Source: Herpomyces periplanetae (taxonomy: Eukaryota; Ascomycota; Laboulbeniomycetes; Herpomycetales; Herpomycetaceae). Taken from it: a stretch of DNA of 64,000 nucleotides. Below the pieces are notes generated by a model. That model searched no databases, was not told the DNA's origin, and was given only the letters and a program-made list of their open reading frames with translations. The translations under genes and the position numbers were made by a program. The DNA lies in assembly GCA_009733715.1 (NCBI GenBank), contig WMKJ01000061.1:16565-80564 (forward strand). The letters are read 5' to 3'. How positions within the stretch are numbered: position 1 is the first letter of the stretch; every line of letters begins with the position of its first letter. Of this stretch, positions 1 through 9,721 are shown piece by piece.

Positions 1-988
1 TTGGGACGTATTCAGGATGAGTTAGATTTCCGAAGAAGGGTCGTGATGGACGGGGAATTAGTGCGGATGGTACACGATCACGATATGCTAAAAAGCGGGA
101 AAGTAACGGATCAAGATCAGCTTGAAAGTATTCGTGGAATTGACCCTTTTCGTCGATAAAGACGTAACTTTGGAGCGGTATAAACGTTTCAGGCTGGTAA
201 CGAAGCTGATCGTGAGAGAGATTATCGAATACTTCACAAGCCAGAAAGTAGCATGGAGAATGTAGTGAGGATTTAGACCAGTCCAGGACAGATTGGTTAA
301 TGATTTCAAAGTGAGAGTGATGGGAAGCGTTTATTAGAGCATGGTGTTGACGTTGAGCGAGTGACGTAGAAATTTCAATGATAGTGTAATGAGTACGCGA
401 GTACACTTCTGGATAGGAGTATCGAATAAACGAGAGTATATCACAAGCTAATGAGCCTGTTCCAGCGCCAATTTCAAAAATTTTCAGGTCTTCATACGGA
501 TAATAGGAAAGGATATACTGTGTAACAATAAATCGAGCTAATGCGAAAGCGTAGTGTGGCCTGAATAGTTCCGAAGGGGTGTGCCAGAGTTGACGGGTTG
601 GATCAGGTTGGGGAAGTTCATCATCCAAATTTCGCTCAAAATCAACGTAGGCTTGTTGAAGTAAATCGAAAAAATGAGCATCGGATTTAATTTGTTTAAA
701 GTTAAACGGTAGTGTATTAAATATGGTAGCCCGTCGTGAAAAATAGCCGTAATTAGGATTATAGAGGGAATCATGAACGAAATCACGAAAGAGTATTCTA
801 ACCTTGGTAGGAGGTGATTTTAAACGTGTTAAATCCGTCGATTTTAACAAGGGAAAAGCAGATAATTGTGACAATGCATTATTCTGACTCGGACTATCAT
901 GAGGAAATGTAAAGACAGGACGCGGTGACCAAGCATCACTTGCAGATTGGGGGAGTTGGATTGAGCGGATTTTTCTCCAAAAATTCAT
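1..988 (-). CDS. NDUFAF7/MidA-type SAM-dependent methyltransferase (3' end beyond window)
   Basis: An uninterrupted minus-strand reading frame runs from an ATG at 988 to the window edge, giving the first 329 residues. It has the layout of the MidA/NDUFAF7 (DUF185, Methyltransf_28) family. A region around residues 64-85 (RDFVHDSLYNPNYGYF) corresponds to the family's N-terminal helix and tyrosine motif. The SAM-binding loop EIGAGTGSLA lies near residues 172-181, followed by the acidic strand end YTIIEIS near 201-207. In animals NDUFAF7 methylates a complex I subunit in mitochondria; the substrate of the fungal branch is less certain. The basic, Ser/Gln-rich N-terminus fits mitochondrial import. 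The codon chain upstream of the chosen ATG meets a TAA six codons away, which fixes the start. The C-terminus is not in the window. Confident of the family, less so of the substrate. Confidence 0.82.
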   Translation of the reverse strand, partial: MNFWRKIRSIQLPQSASDAWSPRPVFTFPHDSPSQNNALSQLSAFPLLKSTDLTRLKSPPTKVRILFRDFVHDSLYNPNYGYFSRRATIFNTLPFNFKQIKSDAHFFDLLQQAYVDFERNLDDELPQPDPTRQLWHTPSELFRPHYAFALARFIVTQYILSYYPYEDLKIFEIGAGTGSLACDILSFIRYSYPEVYSRTHYTIIEISTSLAQRQHHALINASHHSHFEIINQSVLDWSKSSLHSPCYFLACEVFDNLSHDQLRYQPETFIPLQSYVFIDEKGQFHEYFQADLDPLLSRFLAYRDRVPSALIPRPSRPFFGNLTHPEYVP

Positions 989-1218
989 TGAGCCCACATC
1001 TCTTTATTGCAAAGCACGCGATATATTCTCCCCGATAAAAAAAATGTTAAAAATCATCATCGTGAACTTCTTTTTGCCGTCGCCAAATGTGCGAATTTAA
1101 CGACGCGAGGCCGGCTAAAGGTTGATGCGCACCGAGCAGTTGGGGAAAATTATTTTCCCGGAGCCCGAAGGTTTTGAGTGGCGGCAACGTCGCTTGAAGG
1201 CATCACGACATTTTGGTG
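989..1218. promoter_or_regulatory. Divergent promoter between methyltransferase and cysteine-synthase homologue
   Basis: This 230-base gap separates two divergently transcribed genes. It contains a near-perfect palindrome at 1143-1159, GGGAAAAT-T-ATTTTCCC (8-base arms, one central base), which could be a dimeric factor site. No TATA box is obvious. Function is inferred from position only. Confidence 0.4.
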
Positions 1219-2538
1219 ATGGAAAATTTGACAAAAGTTGTTAGGATTGTGGTGATTAGTGTAAGTGGTTGGATTATAGGAGTGGAATTAGCCAAGTATT
1301 TACTAGCTAGGCAAAAAAGAGCAAGTGAGTTAAGGTCAGATACTGGTATTAGACAGTTGATTGGAAATACGCCAATTTTACGAATTGGTTCTCTATGTGA
1401 TGCTACTAAGTGCGAGATCTTGGGAAAAGCAGAGGTAAGGTTGAATGTTAATAATTGAAAGATTCGTTCATAATTTTAATTATAATGATTATTATTTCGT
1501 ACACAGTTTCTTAATGGAGCCGGACAAAGCTCTAAGGATAGGGTCGCTTTATCCATTATTGATGAAGCCGAATCGTCGGGAAAATTAACACCGGGATGTA
1601 CAATATTCGAGGGAAGTTCAGGAAGTACTGCTATCTCATTAACTAGTGTAGCCAAAAGTCGTGGTTACAATGTATGTGTATGCTTAAATGATGATACTAG
1701 TCGTGAAAAATTAGACCTCCTTAATCACTTAGGAGCTAAGGTGGTTACAGTAAAAGCTACGAGTGTTAGTGATCCAATGCACTATTCAAATTATGCTAAA
1801 TACCTGAGTGAACAAGCTGGATCTACGGGCTATTTTGCCGATCAATTCAATAATCTAGCCAACTGTCATGCTCATTTCACGACAACTGGACCGGAAATCT
1901 ATCGTCAAGTTGCCGGTAAATTGGACGCTTTTGTCTGTGGTGCGGGTACGGGCGGTAGTATTGCGGGTATCTCTCATTATTTGTTAAAATACTTGCCAAA
2001 TCTCAAAATATGTTTGGCTGATCCAGCAGGAAGTTCTCTATACAATTTAATAACTTATAAAACGTTATTTAATTGTACCCAACGGGAATCCTACCGAAAA
2101 CGACATCAAATCGATTCGATAATTCAAGGTATCGGTTTAACAAGAATTACACCTAATCTACAACTTATACTTCATCGAATTACCCATTCTTTCCAAGTGC
2201 CTGATGTTCAAGCTTTAGCAATGGCTAGATATCTTCTTGAAAATGAAGGACTATTCGTTGGCAGTAGTACTGCTGTGCACTGTAAGTTTTATGCAACCAC
2301 ACGTATTCATTGATCAGTCATTAACAAACATTTAAAAATGAAATTATTTTTACCAACAGGTGTTGCAGCAGTTAGGTTGGCCCGTCAATTAGGCCCCAAT
2401 CATCGTATTCTAACATTAATGTGCGATTCGGGTGATCGGCATCTTTCTCAATTCTGGCCTGAAGCGTATAAGTTGCCCGCTACAACCTTTGCTTCAATTG
2501 ATAATATACTTAATTTAACCACTTTTCTCAATTCATAA
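1219..2538 (+). CDS. MCY1: Membrane-anchored cysteine synthase / cystathionine beta-synthase-like PLP enzyme (MCY1 type)
   Basis: Three exons: 1219-1434, 1507-2281, 2360-2538 (introns of 72 and 78 bases, both GT-AG), giving 389 residues. Residues about 6-28 form one hydrophobic helix, as in yeast Mcy1 (YGR012W), which is anchored in the mitochondrial outer membrane. The body is a fold-type II PLP enzyme. The start motif LIGNTP is present, the PLP lysine sits in QSSKDRVA (Lys82, first residues of exon 2), the substrate loop is EGSSGST, and the phosphate-binding loop is GTGGSIAGIS. The lysine and loops look intact, so an active enzyme using O-acetylserine/homoserine or a related substrate is plausible, though the family's true reaction is unsettled. 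An upstream in-frame TTG (1213) is not needed. The gene ends only 38 bases from the convergent Scm3 gene. Confidence 0.88.
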
Positions 2539-2576
2539 GTCCCGACAAAACAATCCATTTGCGTTTAACACTACTT

Positions 2577-4811
2577 TCATGCCAAATTAACCAATTCATC
2601 TTCCCCTTGCCAGCTTTCACCCGTCCCGTTATCTCGTCGATTTCTTCCCCCATGATAAAAAAGTAGACCCCCATCTGCTCTTAATTTTTCCATGACAATT
2701 CCCCGTGGAGGTGATCCAACTTCTACTTCCACTGAACTAGAACGGACTCCAAATTTATCCTTTACTTGGTTATCCCTATCAAGTATCTTTAATCCATCCT
2801 TCAATGATTTGGAATCCCGTTGGTTAAAAGTTGCTTCAACATCCCTTTCCAAGGCAAATCTCCGTTTACATTGGGCCCATTCGCTCCACTTTCCGCTGGG
2901 TTGCCTGCGTCGCTTTCCCCGAGTTTGACAGTTCGGGCGATTTTGATCATGTCCATTCGGTTTATAAACTTCATTAGCACCATTTTCTATGCCATCATTC
3001 ATCATAAAGCTCTGCGCATTATCTATATCACAATCTTGCTTAATTCGACTCTCGTTGGCTATACATAGATCGACATTCGGTACATCCTTTCTCTTCTCGT
3101 TCTTGTTCAAAGCCTTTTTGTCTTCCTTTTCACAGATTACCCGATGAGAAAGTTTCACTACGCTGCGCCAACTATTACGCTTATTTTCCCTGGCGCTTTG
3201 ATCTGCTTCGTACTCAATTCTGTTTGGTTCAAATTGCTCCTCCGGTTTACCATTGACTCGATATTCCGAACGGTCCAGACAGGGTGACCCGCTTTTCTGT
3301 CTCACTTGTTTGTCTCCGATTAATTCGTTCAAACTTTCTACACTTTCTTCACGTTTCACGAGTCCCCCGCTAGAATTAAGTGATTTTTCATCCCTCTCAT
3401 ACTGCGTTTCTTCCCACCCTCTTTGGTCTAACATTTCATTGGAATTGCTACATTTACTCACATCACTTTGTCGCAAGTGTTTAGCGCTATCCTTATTGCA
3501 CTTAGTACTGTATAAAATTGAATTAAGGGACGCATAAGATGATAAACCATTTAACGAAGTCGCCTTGTCCTTGTTACCGTCACTTGAAGCACTAATTCGA
3601 ACATTATCCTTGCATGCTTTTCTCTGAACTAGCACGTTGGATTCATCAGTGGTGTATGATTCTTCATTCCCCAACTCTTCATTCGCGTCTTCAGATTTGG
3701 AAGCGTATACAATTGGCGGCGCCCAAATTGATCTTTTTCGCACTCTTCGATTCGCATTAGCTTCTTGACTCTTTTGAAACCGTTTAACAATATCCAGCAA
3801 ACAACGGGAATGATCATTAACGCCACCTTCAACTTTGGCACGACGTAAAAATTCCCATATTTGACTGGCCAAATGCTCTCTAAATTCGGCCATGCTTTGA
3901 CGTTTTAATTCCGAATCAGAAGACTTTTTAAAGCGGGATTTTCCGCGTATCTGAGGTGTTAATAAATTAGCGGTAACTGAACAAGCACGAGATGTAATTG
4001 GAAGCGAATTCCGCCGATAAGGTGTACGATTGGCACAATCCATATCACAACTTTTAGCGCGCTTGAGTAGCCTGTTGTGAGCTTGATCGGAACCATTCAA
4101 ACGACTTGGTAAATGTTTACCTTTGTCATAAATCCACGTATCACTGTCACAATCGCTTAAGGATAGCTGATCTAAGAAATCGGGCTCTAATATTCGTTCG
4201 TCGCTAAGTGAATCTGAAAAGAGTAAAATTTGATCATCGTGTATAACCTCAGATCCGGAATCGTTTACATCTTCCAACGCATCCTCATTCGAATAAACAT
4301 CATAGGATAATTCTGTCGAAACGTGAGGTGGTGTTAACGGGCAATTCTTGGGTACATTTGACGAAGAATCCACATGAAATGGTGCAGACTGAGATTCCGC
4401 ATCATCATTAGATGTTGTTAAGGGATCATATAAATTTTCACTGCTCGTATAGTCAGAACCATCTGATTTATACGCTTGAGGGCTCACCAAACAATTCCAG
4501 AAAGAACGAAATACACGAAATTCATCGCCCTCGTCATCTGCATCTTCCGATACATTTTCAACTGGTATACCTATATCACGTTCATCACGCATACCAAGTA
4601 CGTGGCCATTATTAACCACAATCTCACCCGTTAACAAATCAATTTCATCCCCGATTCCCGTGAAATCGCACGAATACTTATCATAGATAGCTTGAAATGC
4701 GTTCTCTAATTTCCTATCGTTAGCGCGCCGACTCACATCCAAACTATCCTCAGACGCGTCTTCCAAGTTCATGATGTTAAATGTGCCTGTGTCAATTTCA
4801 CATTGACACAT
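2577..4811 (-). CDS. scm3: Scm3-type centromere protein (CENP-A/Cse4 chaperone)
   Basis: A single-exon frame of 744 residues starts at ATG 4811. Residues about 34-80 carry the Scm3 domain: an amphipathic helix (LENAFQAIYDKYS) followed by DFTGIGDEIDLLTGEIV and NNGHV, closely matching the fungal Scm3/HJURP signature that binds the CENP-A/H4 dimer. The rest is long, acidic to mixed-charge and rich in Ser, Asp and Asn, with a basic segment ending in WAPP near residue 365 and a basic C-terminal third that could bind DNA. Scm3 proteins deposit the centromeric histone H3 variant at kinetochores. The protein is longer than the yeast homologue; most of the extra length is low complexity. Only the N-terminal domain supports the identification, but that match is specific. 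Confidence 0.82.
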   Translation of the reverse strand: MCQCEIDTGTFNIMNLEDASEDSLDVSRRANDRKLENAFQAIYDKYSCDFTGIGDEIDLLTGEIVVNNGHVLGMRDERDIGIPVENVSEDADDEGDEFRVFRSFWNCLVSPQAYKSDGSDYTSSENLYDPLTTSNDDAESQSAPFHVDSSSNVPKNCPLTPPHVSTELSYDVYSNEDALEDVNDSGSEVIHDDQILLFSDSLSDERILEPDFLDQLSLSDCDSDTWIYDKGKHLPSRLNGSDQAHNRLLKRAKSCDMDCANRTPYRRNSLPITSRACSVTANLLTPQIRGKSRFKKSSDSELKRQSMAEFREHLASQIWEFLRRAKVEGGVNDHSRCLLDIVKRFQKSQEANANRRVRKRSIWAPPIVYASKSEDANEELGNEESYTTDESNVLVQRKACKDNVRISASSDGNKDKATSLNGLSSYASLNSILYSTKCNKDSAKHLRQSDVSKCSNSNEMLDQRGWEETQYERDEKSLNSSGGLVKREESVESLNELIGDKQVRQKSGSPCLDRSEYRVNGKPEEQFEPNRIEYEADQSARENKRNSWRSVVKLSHRVICEKEDKKALNKNEKRKDVPNVDLCIANESRIKQDCDIDNAQSFMMNDGIENGANEVYKPNGHDQNRPNCQTRGKRRRQPSGKWSEWAQCKRRFALERDVEATFNQRDSKSLKDGLKILDRDNQVKDKFGVRSSSVEVEVGSPPRGIVMEKLRADGGLLFYHGGRNRRDNGTGESWQGEDELVNLA

Positions 4812-5296
4812 CTTTCAATCGCTTTAATCTAGCGATCCATAAACTTTTATTTCGTAATTCATGTATCTCATGCTCTGGATACTCTTGATAAGTTCGCATT
4901 ACACCAACTCCCATCGCAGCTTTCAACAATAAATCCTAGTCTTAAATATATCGTCAATTAACCAAATTCAGCTCCCATTTAAAAATTGAATTTTAAAGCC
5001 CCCGCTTAATTCAATTTGCTTAATCCTCTTCAAGGATATTCTCAATCTTTAATGTTAATACATATATCATTCAAAATTCTCAAGTATTTACAAGTTTTGG
5101 ATCGTCTTACCTTAAAATCCTTTCCCTTTATCTATACATTAAATCTTCTGCTTACCGTGTTGCGCGTTGTACTGAGGGGAATGGTCACGTGCCTGACTAG
5201 TTCAAAAGTCCAGAAGCGAAGGGAGAACTGTTTCTGAGAGGAATTCTTTGATGGTGGAATGAAAAAAACTTGATACTTTGTCATGAAGTTTATAGA
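4812..5296. promoter_or_regulatory. Divergent promoter between scm3 and atg6
   Basis: A 485-base AT-rich gap between divergent starts. It includes a pyrimidine-rich stretch about 4990-5130 and a CACGTG E-box near 5185. No RNA gene or conserved exon was recognised. A small open frame (5016-5237) has no family resemblance and no coding-like composition. Confidence 0.35.
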
Positions 5297-6905
5297 ATGA
5301 TTTGTTCACAATGTCGTGCTGTATTACGGTTAGATCACGGATTGGAAAATCTTAATGCTGCCGGATTTAATCTCTTGACTAGTGAGTTATGTTTTTGAAT
5401 GTATGATAAAGTTGGCAATCTGTATGTAAGGCTAACCATATAACACACCTTGAAATGGAACTTGTTGACATTCAGACGAAGATAATGAAAGCACAGCAAT
5501 TCACGATGAAAGAATTCAGGAAAGTAATAATACATGTTTTGCAGGTCAGCCGGAAATGCGAGAAATTTACGCTGAAGCTAGCGTATCGTCTCGTGGACCT
5601 ATGCATCGCAAAACAGTGGAAGTACGGGATAATTCTATGTCTTTTGTCGTTTTAAGCAAATCCCAGGTAGAATCAACAGTTCCTCTTCCAGATGCGACTA
5701 TCCATTACTTTAAGAATAACGATAATATTGATCGTATCGCCCAAATCGATCTTACCCCTCCCAAAGTCTTATCAACGGCCAAAAGTGACGATGATGATGA
5801 TGATGATACATCAGCACACGGAATTAATTTATCCCAACGTATGGTAATGGTGAATCGATTATTCGAGATACTTTCAGCTCGATCTAACGTTGATCATCCA
5901 ATTTGCTATGAATGTTGCAACTTGTTAGCAAACGGGTTGCAGGAACGCTTAAATACACTTAGCAAAGAACGCGACGTATACATGCAATTTTTACGCGAAG
6001 CCGAGGCAAGTGTTCCACTCCCGGAAGAGTGGATTAAAGCTCAGAAAGAATTAGACAATGCACGTAATGATGAACAAAATGCGCTCAAAGAACTCGAAAT
6101 CCTAGAATGCGAAAGAGCCAAGTTAAGGGAGGAAATTGCTTCTCTTAACAAAGCATCTTGGGAATTAGACTCTCAAGCTGAAGAGTTTTGGAGACGAAGA
6201 AACGAATGTTACCTTAAGTTTAAGGATCGAAAAAATGAGCACGATGGTTTAATGGCAAAGATAGAGCATAAGTCAAATTTACTTAAAAGTTTACAGCGCA
6301 CCGACGTATTTAATGATACATTTAATATTGGACACGACGGTCCGTTTGGTACAATTAATGGACTAAGATTGGGTAAGGCATCATCATCATCAGGTGGACC
6401 AGTTGAATGGGCTGAAATAAACGCTGCACTTGGTCAAACTTGTCTACTCGTATCGACAGTAGCAAACATTCTGAAATTCGACTTCGATATGTACCGACTA
6501 AATCCCATGGGATCATTTTCCACGATAGATCGTATAGACCGATTAGCAAATGCTTCAACATCAGTGGATGGGAATACAAATGTAACGTCCTATGACCTTT
6601 TTTGTAAAGGCGATCGTCCGCTTGGTTTGGCTTTCCTAAACAGAAGATTCGATACCGCCATGATTGCCTTCTTAGACTGTATTCGACAATTAGGAGAGTG
6701 GGTCGAAGCTCAATCAAATGAGACGTCAGATTCGGGATGTGGAAATGCGAGAAAGGTTAAAATGCCATACTCTATTCATAAGGACCGTATCCACGATGTT
6801 AGCATCTGTTTAGCAGGCTTTAATCAGGAAGAGTCATGGACAAAAGCTTGCAAGTATTTACTAACGTATTGTAAATTCTTGTTAACATATGCTAGCCATC
6901 GGTAG
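5297..6905 (+). CDS. atg6: Autophagy protein Atg6 / Vps30 / Beclin 1
   Basis: Two exons, 5297-5381 and 5476-6905 (94-base GT-AG intron), give 504 residues. The N-terminus has the Beclin zinc-like CxxC (MICSQC) and the later paired motif ICYECC in a segment preceding the coiled coil. Before the second motif is the conserved SFVVLSKSQV segment, and an Asp run coded by GAT repeats lies near 5790-5807. A Glu/Lys/Leu-rich coiled coil (about 6020-6300) is followed by the C-terminal evolutionarily conserved/BARA region ending in TYASHR. Atg6 is the scaffold subunit of the class III PI3-kinase complexes (with Vps34 and Vps15) that start autophagosomes and sort vacuolar proteins. The first exon is needed to supply the CxxC start, and its splice phase fits. 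It converges with the Tvp38 gene, 91 bases apart. Confidence 0.92.
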
Positions 6906-6996
6906 GATTGACAAATGGAAGGTCAAGCTTATAATGTATGCATGAGCGCATGTGTAAAATGATGTGTTAAGCACAAGTGGTTTAATAACCGAATTA

Positions 6997-8157
6997 TCAT
7001 GTTGATCGAAATCCATGATTGTTCAAAGTGGACTCATTGTCATCAGGAAATGCACGTCCACGAGTATAATCATCCCATGCATCGCCAAACTCATTGGTAC
7101 TGATAAGTCTTTGGCTAGATTCAAGGTGCATGGATCTTAAACGAGCTTTCCGAAATATCGTCATTCCAACAATTAACCCAGCAGATACACCAATTAGGAT
7201 TCCCATAGAGGAGAGTAATCGAGCTTTCATACTCATGTCCTTCTTTTCGCGGGCCAACTCTGCTAATTCTCGGCCTATAAAAACATGTAGTAAAAGCTTG
7301 GGAGTAGACAAAAGTGTTGCAAGTACGAACGTATACCATTCCACATTGTATACTGTTGCAAGAGCAGCGTTTGACAAGGAAAAAGGGAGCGGACACAATC
7401 TGATTAACACGAGAAGTTTTAATCCATCGTGTTCAATGGCAATAGCAACAGCTGAAAAGCGCGAATCCGATGCAAGTCGGCTTGCAAAACCTCGAAGGAT
7501 AAATCTTGATACCATGAATGATAGAAAAGATCCTATAACAGTAGATGGTGCGGCGATGAACCATCCTAGTGGAACGCCGTAAATGAATCCTGATAGGGTA
7601 ACAATAGTGGAGTAGCCTATTAACGGAGGAAATGATGTGATAATAATTCCTAATGTAATGAGTAACCAACCAGCTCGAATATTGCTCCACTGGTACGCCC
7701 AAGTCATAAGCAGCGCGAGTATATGGTCTTTGTACACTAGGAATAGTATAGTCAATGTAAACACAAGTAACACTAACAAAATGAGTAGCTTTCGTTGTAG
7801 TGAGCTTAATTTGCGGTACATTTTGATAAACTTATTCTGATGGCGTAAAAATTGACATCTTGCTTCTGCAAACGTGTCGGATAGTGTAGTGATGAAATGT
7901 GATTGTGAAATGTGCTGATCCCTACGGGTAGTGAAATCATCACTATCATGAACATCCGGAATCCTCACGTTAACAGGGATGTATGACCCATTGGTATTCC
8001 ATCTTGGCGGTGTTATATAGGCTGAAGATGCGATAGAAGAATTTTCACTGGCATCATCATTTAAGCATGAATGTGAGGGTGAAGTAAACGATGGAGTACG
8101 AGGTGGTGACTGAGCCCGAGACGTGAACCATCGCGCTCTCCAGAAATTTAACTTCAT
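6997..8157 (-). CDS. tvp38: Tvp38/TMEM64 (VTT-domain) Golgi membrane protein
   Basis: Single exon, 386 residues from ATG 8157; the frame extends to a TTG at 8202, but the ATG is preferred. After a Ser/Thr-rich cytosolic N-terminus of about 115 residues come several membrane segments. The core is the VTT (SNARE-associated) domain: FPPLIGYSTIV, then a glycine-rich re-entrant stretch GFIYGVPLGWF, then GSFLSFMVSR. This is the layout of DedA/VMP1/TMEM41 relatives, many of which are lipid scramblases; Tvp38 itself is a Golgi/vesicle protein. The C-terminus is short, acidic and cytosolic. Identification is by motif and topology and is confident at family level; scramblase activity is inferred. Confidence 0.87.
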   Translation of the reverse strand: MKLNFWRARWFTSRAQSPPRTPSFTSPSHSCLNDDASENSSIASSAYITPPRWNTNGSYIPVNVRIPDVHDSDDFTTRRDQHISQSHFITTLSDTFAEARCQFLRHQNKFIKMYRKLSSLQRKLLILLVLLVFTLTILFLVYKDHILALLMTWAYQWSNIRAGWLLITLGIIITSFPPLIGYSTIVTLSGFIYGVPLGWFIAAPSTVIGSFLSFMVSRFILRGFASRLASDSRFSAVAIAIEHDGLKLLVLIRLCPLPFSLSNAALATVYNVEWYTFVLATLLSTPKLLLHVFIGRELAELAREKKDMSMKARLLSSMGILIGVSAGLIVGMTIFRKARLRSMHLESSQRLISTNEFGDAWDDYTRGRAFPDDNESTLNNHGFRST

Positions 8158-9721
8158 TCGAGCGTATAGATTAATAAGACAATAAAAAGGCTTCTCGAAC
8201 AAAGTAACTTATAAAACCCGACGTTACCTTCTCGCATATCTCCACGTTAAGTAAAAAAGGCCGAAAGGCAAGTTCTCGTCAGACTCTTAACACTAATGGT
8301 CACATGATAACACCACACAACCGGCACGGACGATAATTTATCCGAGAACAGTAGGAAGTTAGTGCCAGAAGAAAGGAATTGGGATGGGATGGAGCCATGA
8401 ATAGGTAAAAAGTTGAGGTTAAGGATGAAGTTTTTGTAGATTTTTTGAATCTTGTTGTTATTATTATTAAAACACAATATCTCTTAACAGCAAAAATATA
8501 AAGTATCAGATTAGGCTTAGAAAAATGAATATGAATAAAGGTATTGTGGGTTGGGGCATGACCAAGTTCAATGGTGAAATAGACGGTGAAATTGAGTAGT
8601 ACAAAATGCAAAACAAATATAAATAAAATTGCATTAAGTCAAAGTTATCCCTAAATTTTTCTTTAACTAAGATAGAGTTATGAATAGAATGTAAATTGAT
8701 GGAGTAACGAATTTTTGTCGTCAAATAAACAATTTCCACACCTCTTTACTAAGAGGTTATTGGGAATTGGGCTGAACCGAGCCACGCCAACACTTCCCTC
8801 CCACGCCCTCGAAGTACTGAGCCACATACGCCACATGGCTGTGCATCTGTGGCTCAGACGGACCGAATGTGGCGAAGGGACTTGTTAAAGGGTTTCTGGA
8901 TGAGCGCGGGCGAGAAAAAGAGTTTAATCTCTCTTCTACCAGAATTTTTATTTTTTTAGCGGGCCGAAAAAAAAATCTTTTTATCACCGTGTCATCGCGT
9001 GCACGTAAATTCTTCACGTTAAGAACTTTCCTTTCTCACCCGTTACACTTCGTTTAATTTATCTGTCTAGCTTGCATATGGCGTCGTGCTCAATCTGTCA
9101 ATATATATGTTGACTATCTTATCTCTCAACTACGCCATACAATCTATCACATTTCTTCCTACGATCAGTGGTCTTGCGAAATTTTCTTGTCTTAATTTAA
9201 CCACCTTTCCTTTTTTGACCAGTTGTGTCTCGTCTTGCTATTTCTTCCTTCCAATATTCTATCAACACGCTCGCCTTCTTGTAATTTGATATCACGAAAT
9301 TTTTTTAACCGTATTTCGCGATACATTACGCGTGCTCTCTTTGATAACTCATTTTGACCATTTCTATACCTTTCTCCTAAAGCAAGACATTTCACTCTGG
9401 TTATATTCATGTCATGTCGTGTAATGATCGATTCTTTACTGAATTCATCATTCATCACTTTGCATGATTATCTTCCCCACTTATTCGCCTGATCTCCCCT
9501 ATTTCTGTCTACACTTCTACATCTTCATCATACCATTCTATCTTCACCCATCACTTTCCCCTCTCTTTTCCCTTCTTATATTCTTATTCGTTCATATCAA
9601 CTTCATTTTTACCTAATGCTTCCCCCTCGAACTACTTGGTCCCGTTCGTCTATTCTTACTTCGGCCTTATTCCGCTCCTTAACTCGAATATCACGTGATT
9701 TCATTATACGAGTTGTTGGGA
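8158..9721. promoter_or_regulatory. Long divergent intergenic region (tvp38 / CCCH-Smr gene)
   Basis: About 1.56 kb with no gene I can support. A G+C-rich patch at 8770-8880 holds several GCCACA/TGTGGC words, including an imperfect inverted pair around 8821-8860 (GAGCCACA ... TGTGGCTC). From about 9080 to 9720 the + strand is strongly pyrimidine-rich, as seen just upstream of many + strand starts here, so it is probably the core promoter and leader of the next gene. Short open frames on both strands show no family resemblance. Confidence 0.4.

Noticed and set aside
1213-1218. TTG/GTG upstream starts (1213 for MCY1-like, 8202 for tvp38, 49185 for dis3)
   Set aside because: Nuclear fungal genes normally start at ATG, and an in-frame ATG lies a short distance downstream in each case.
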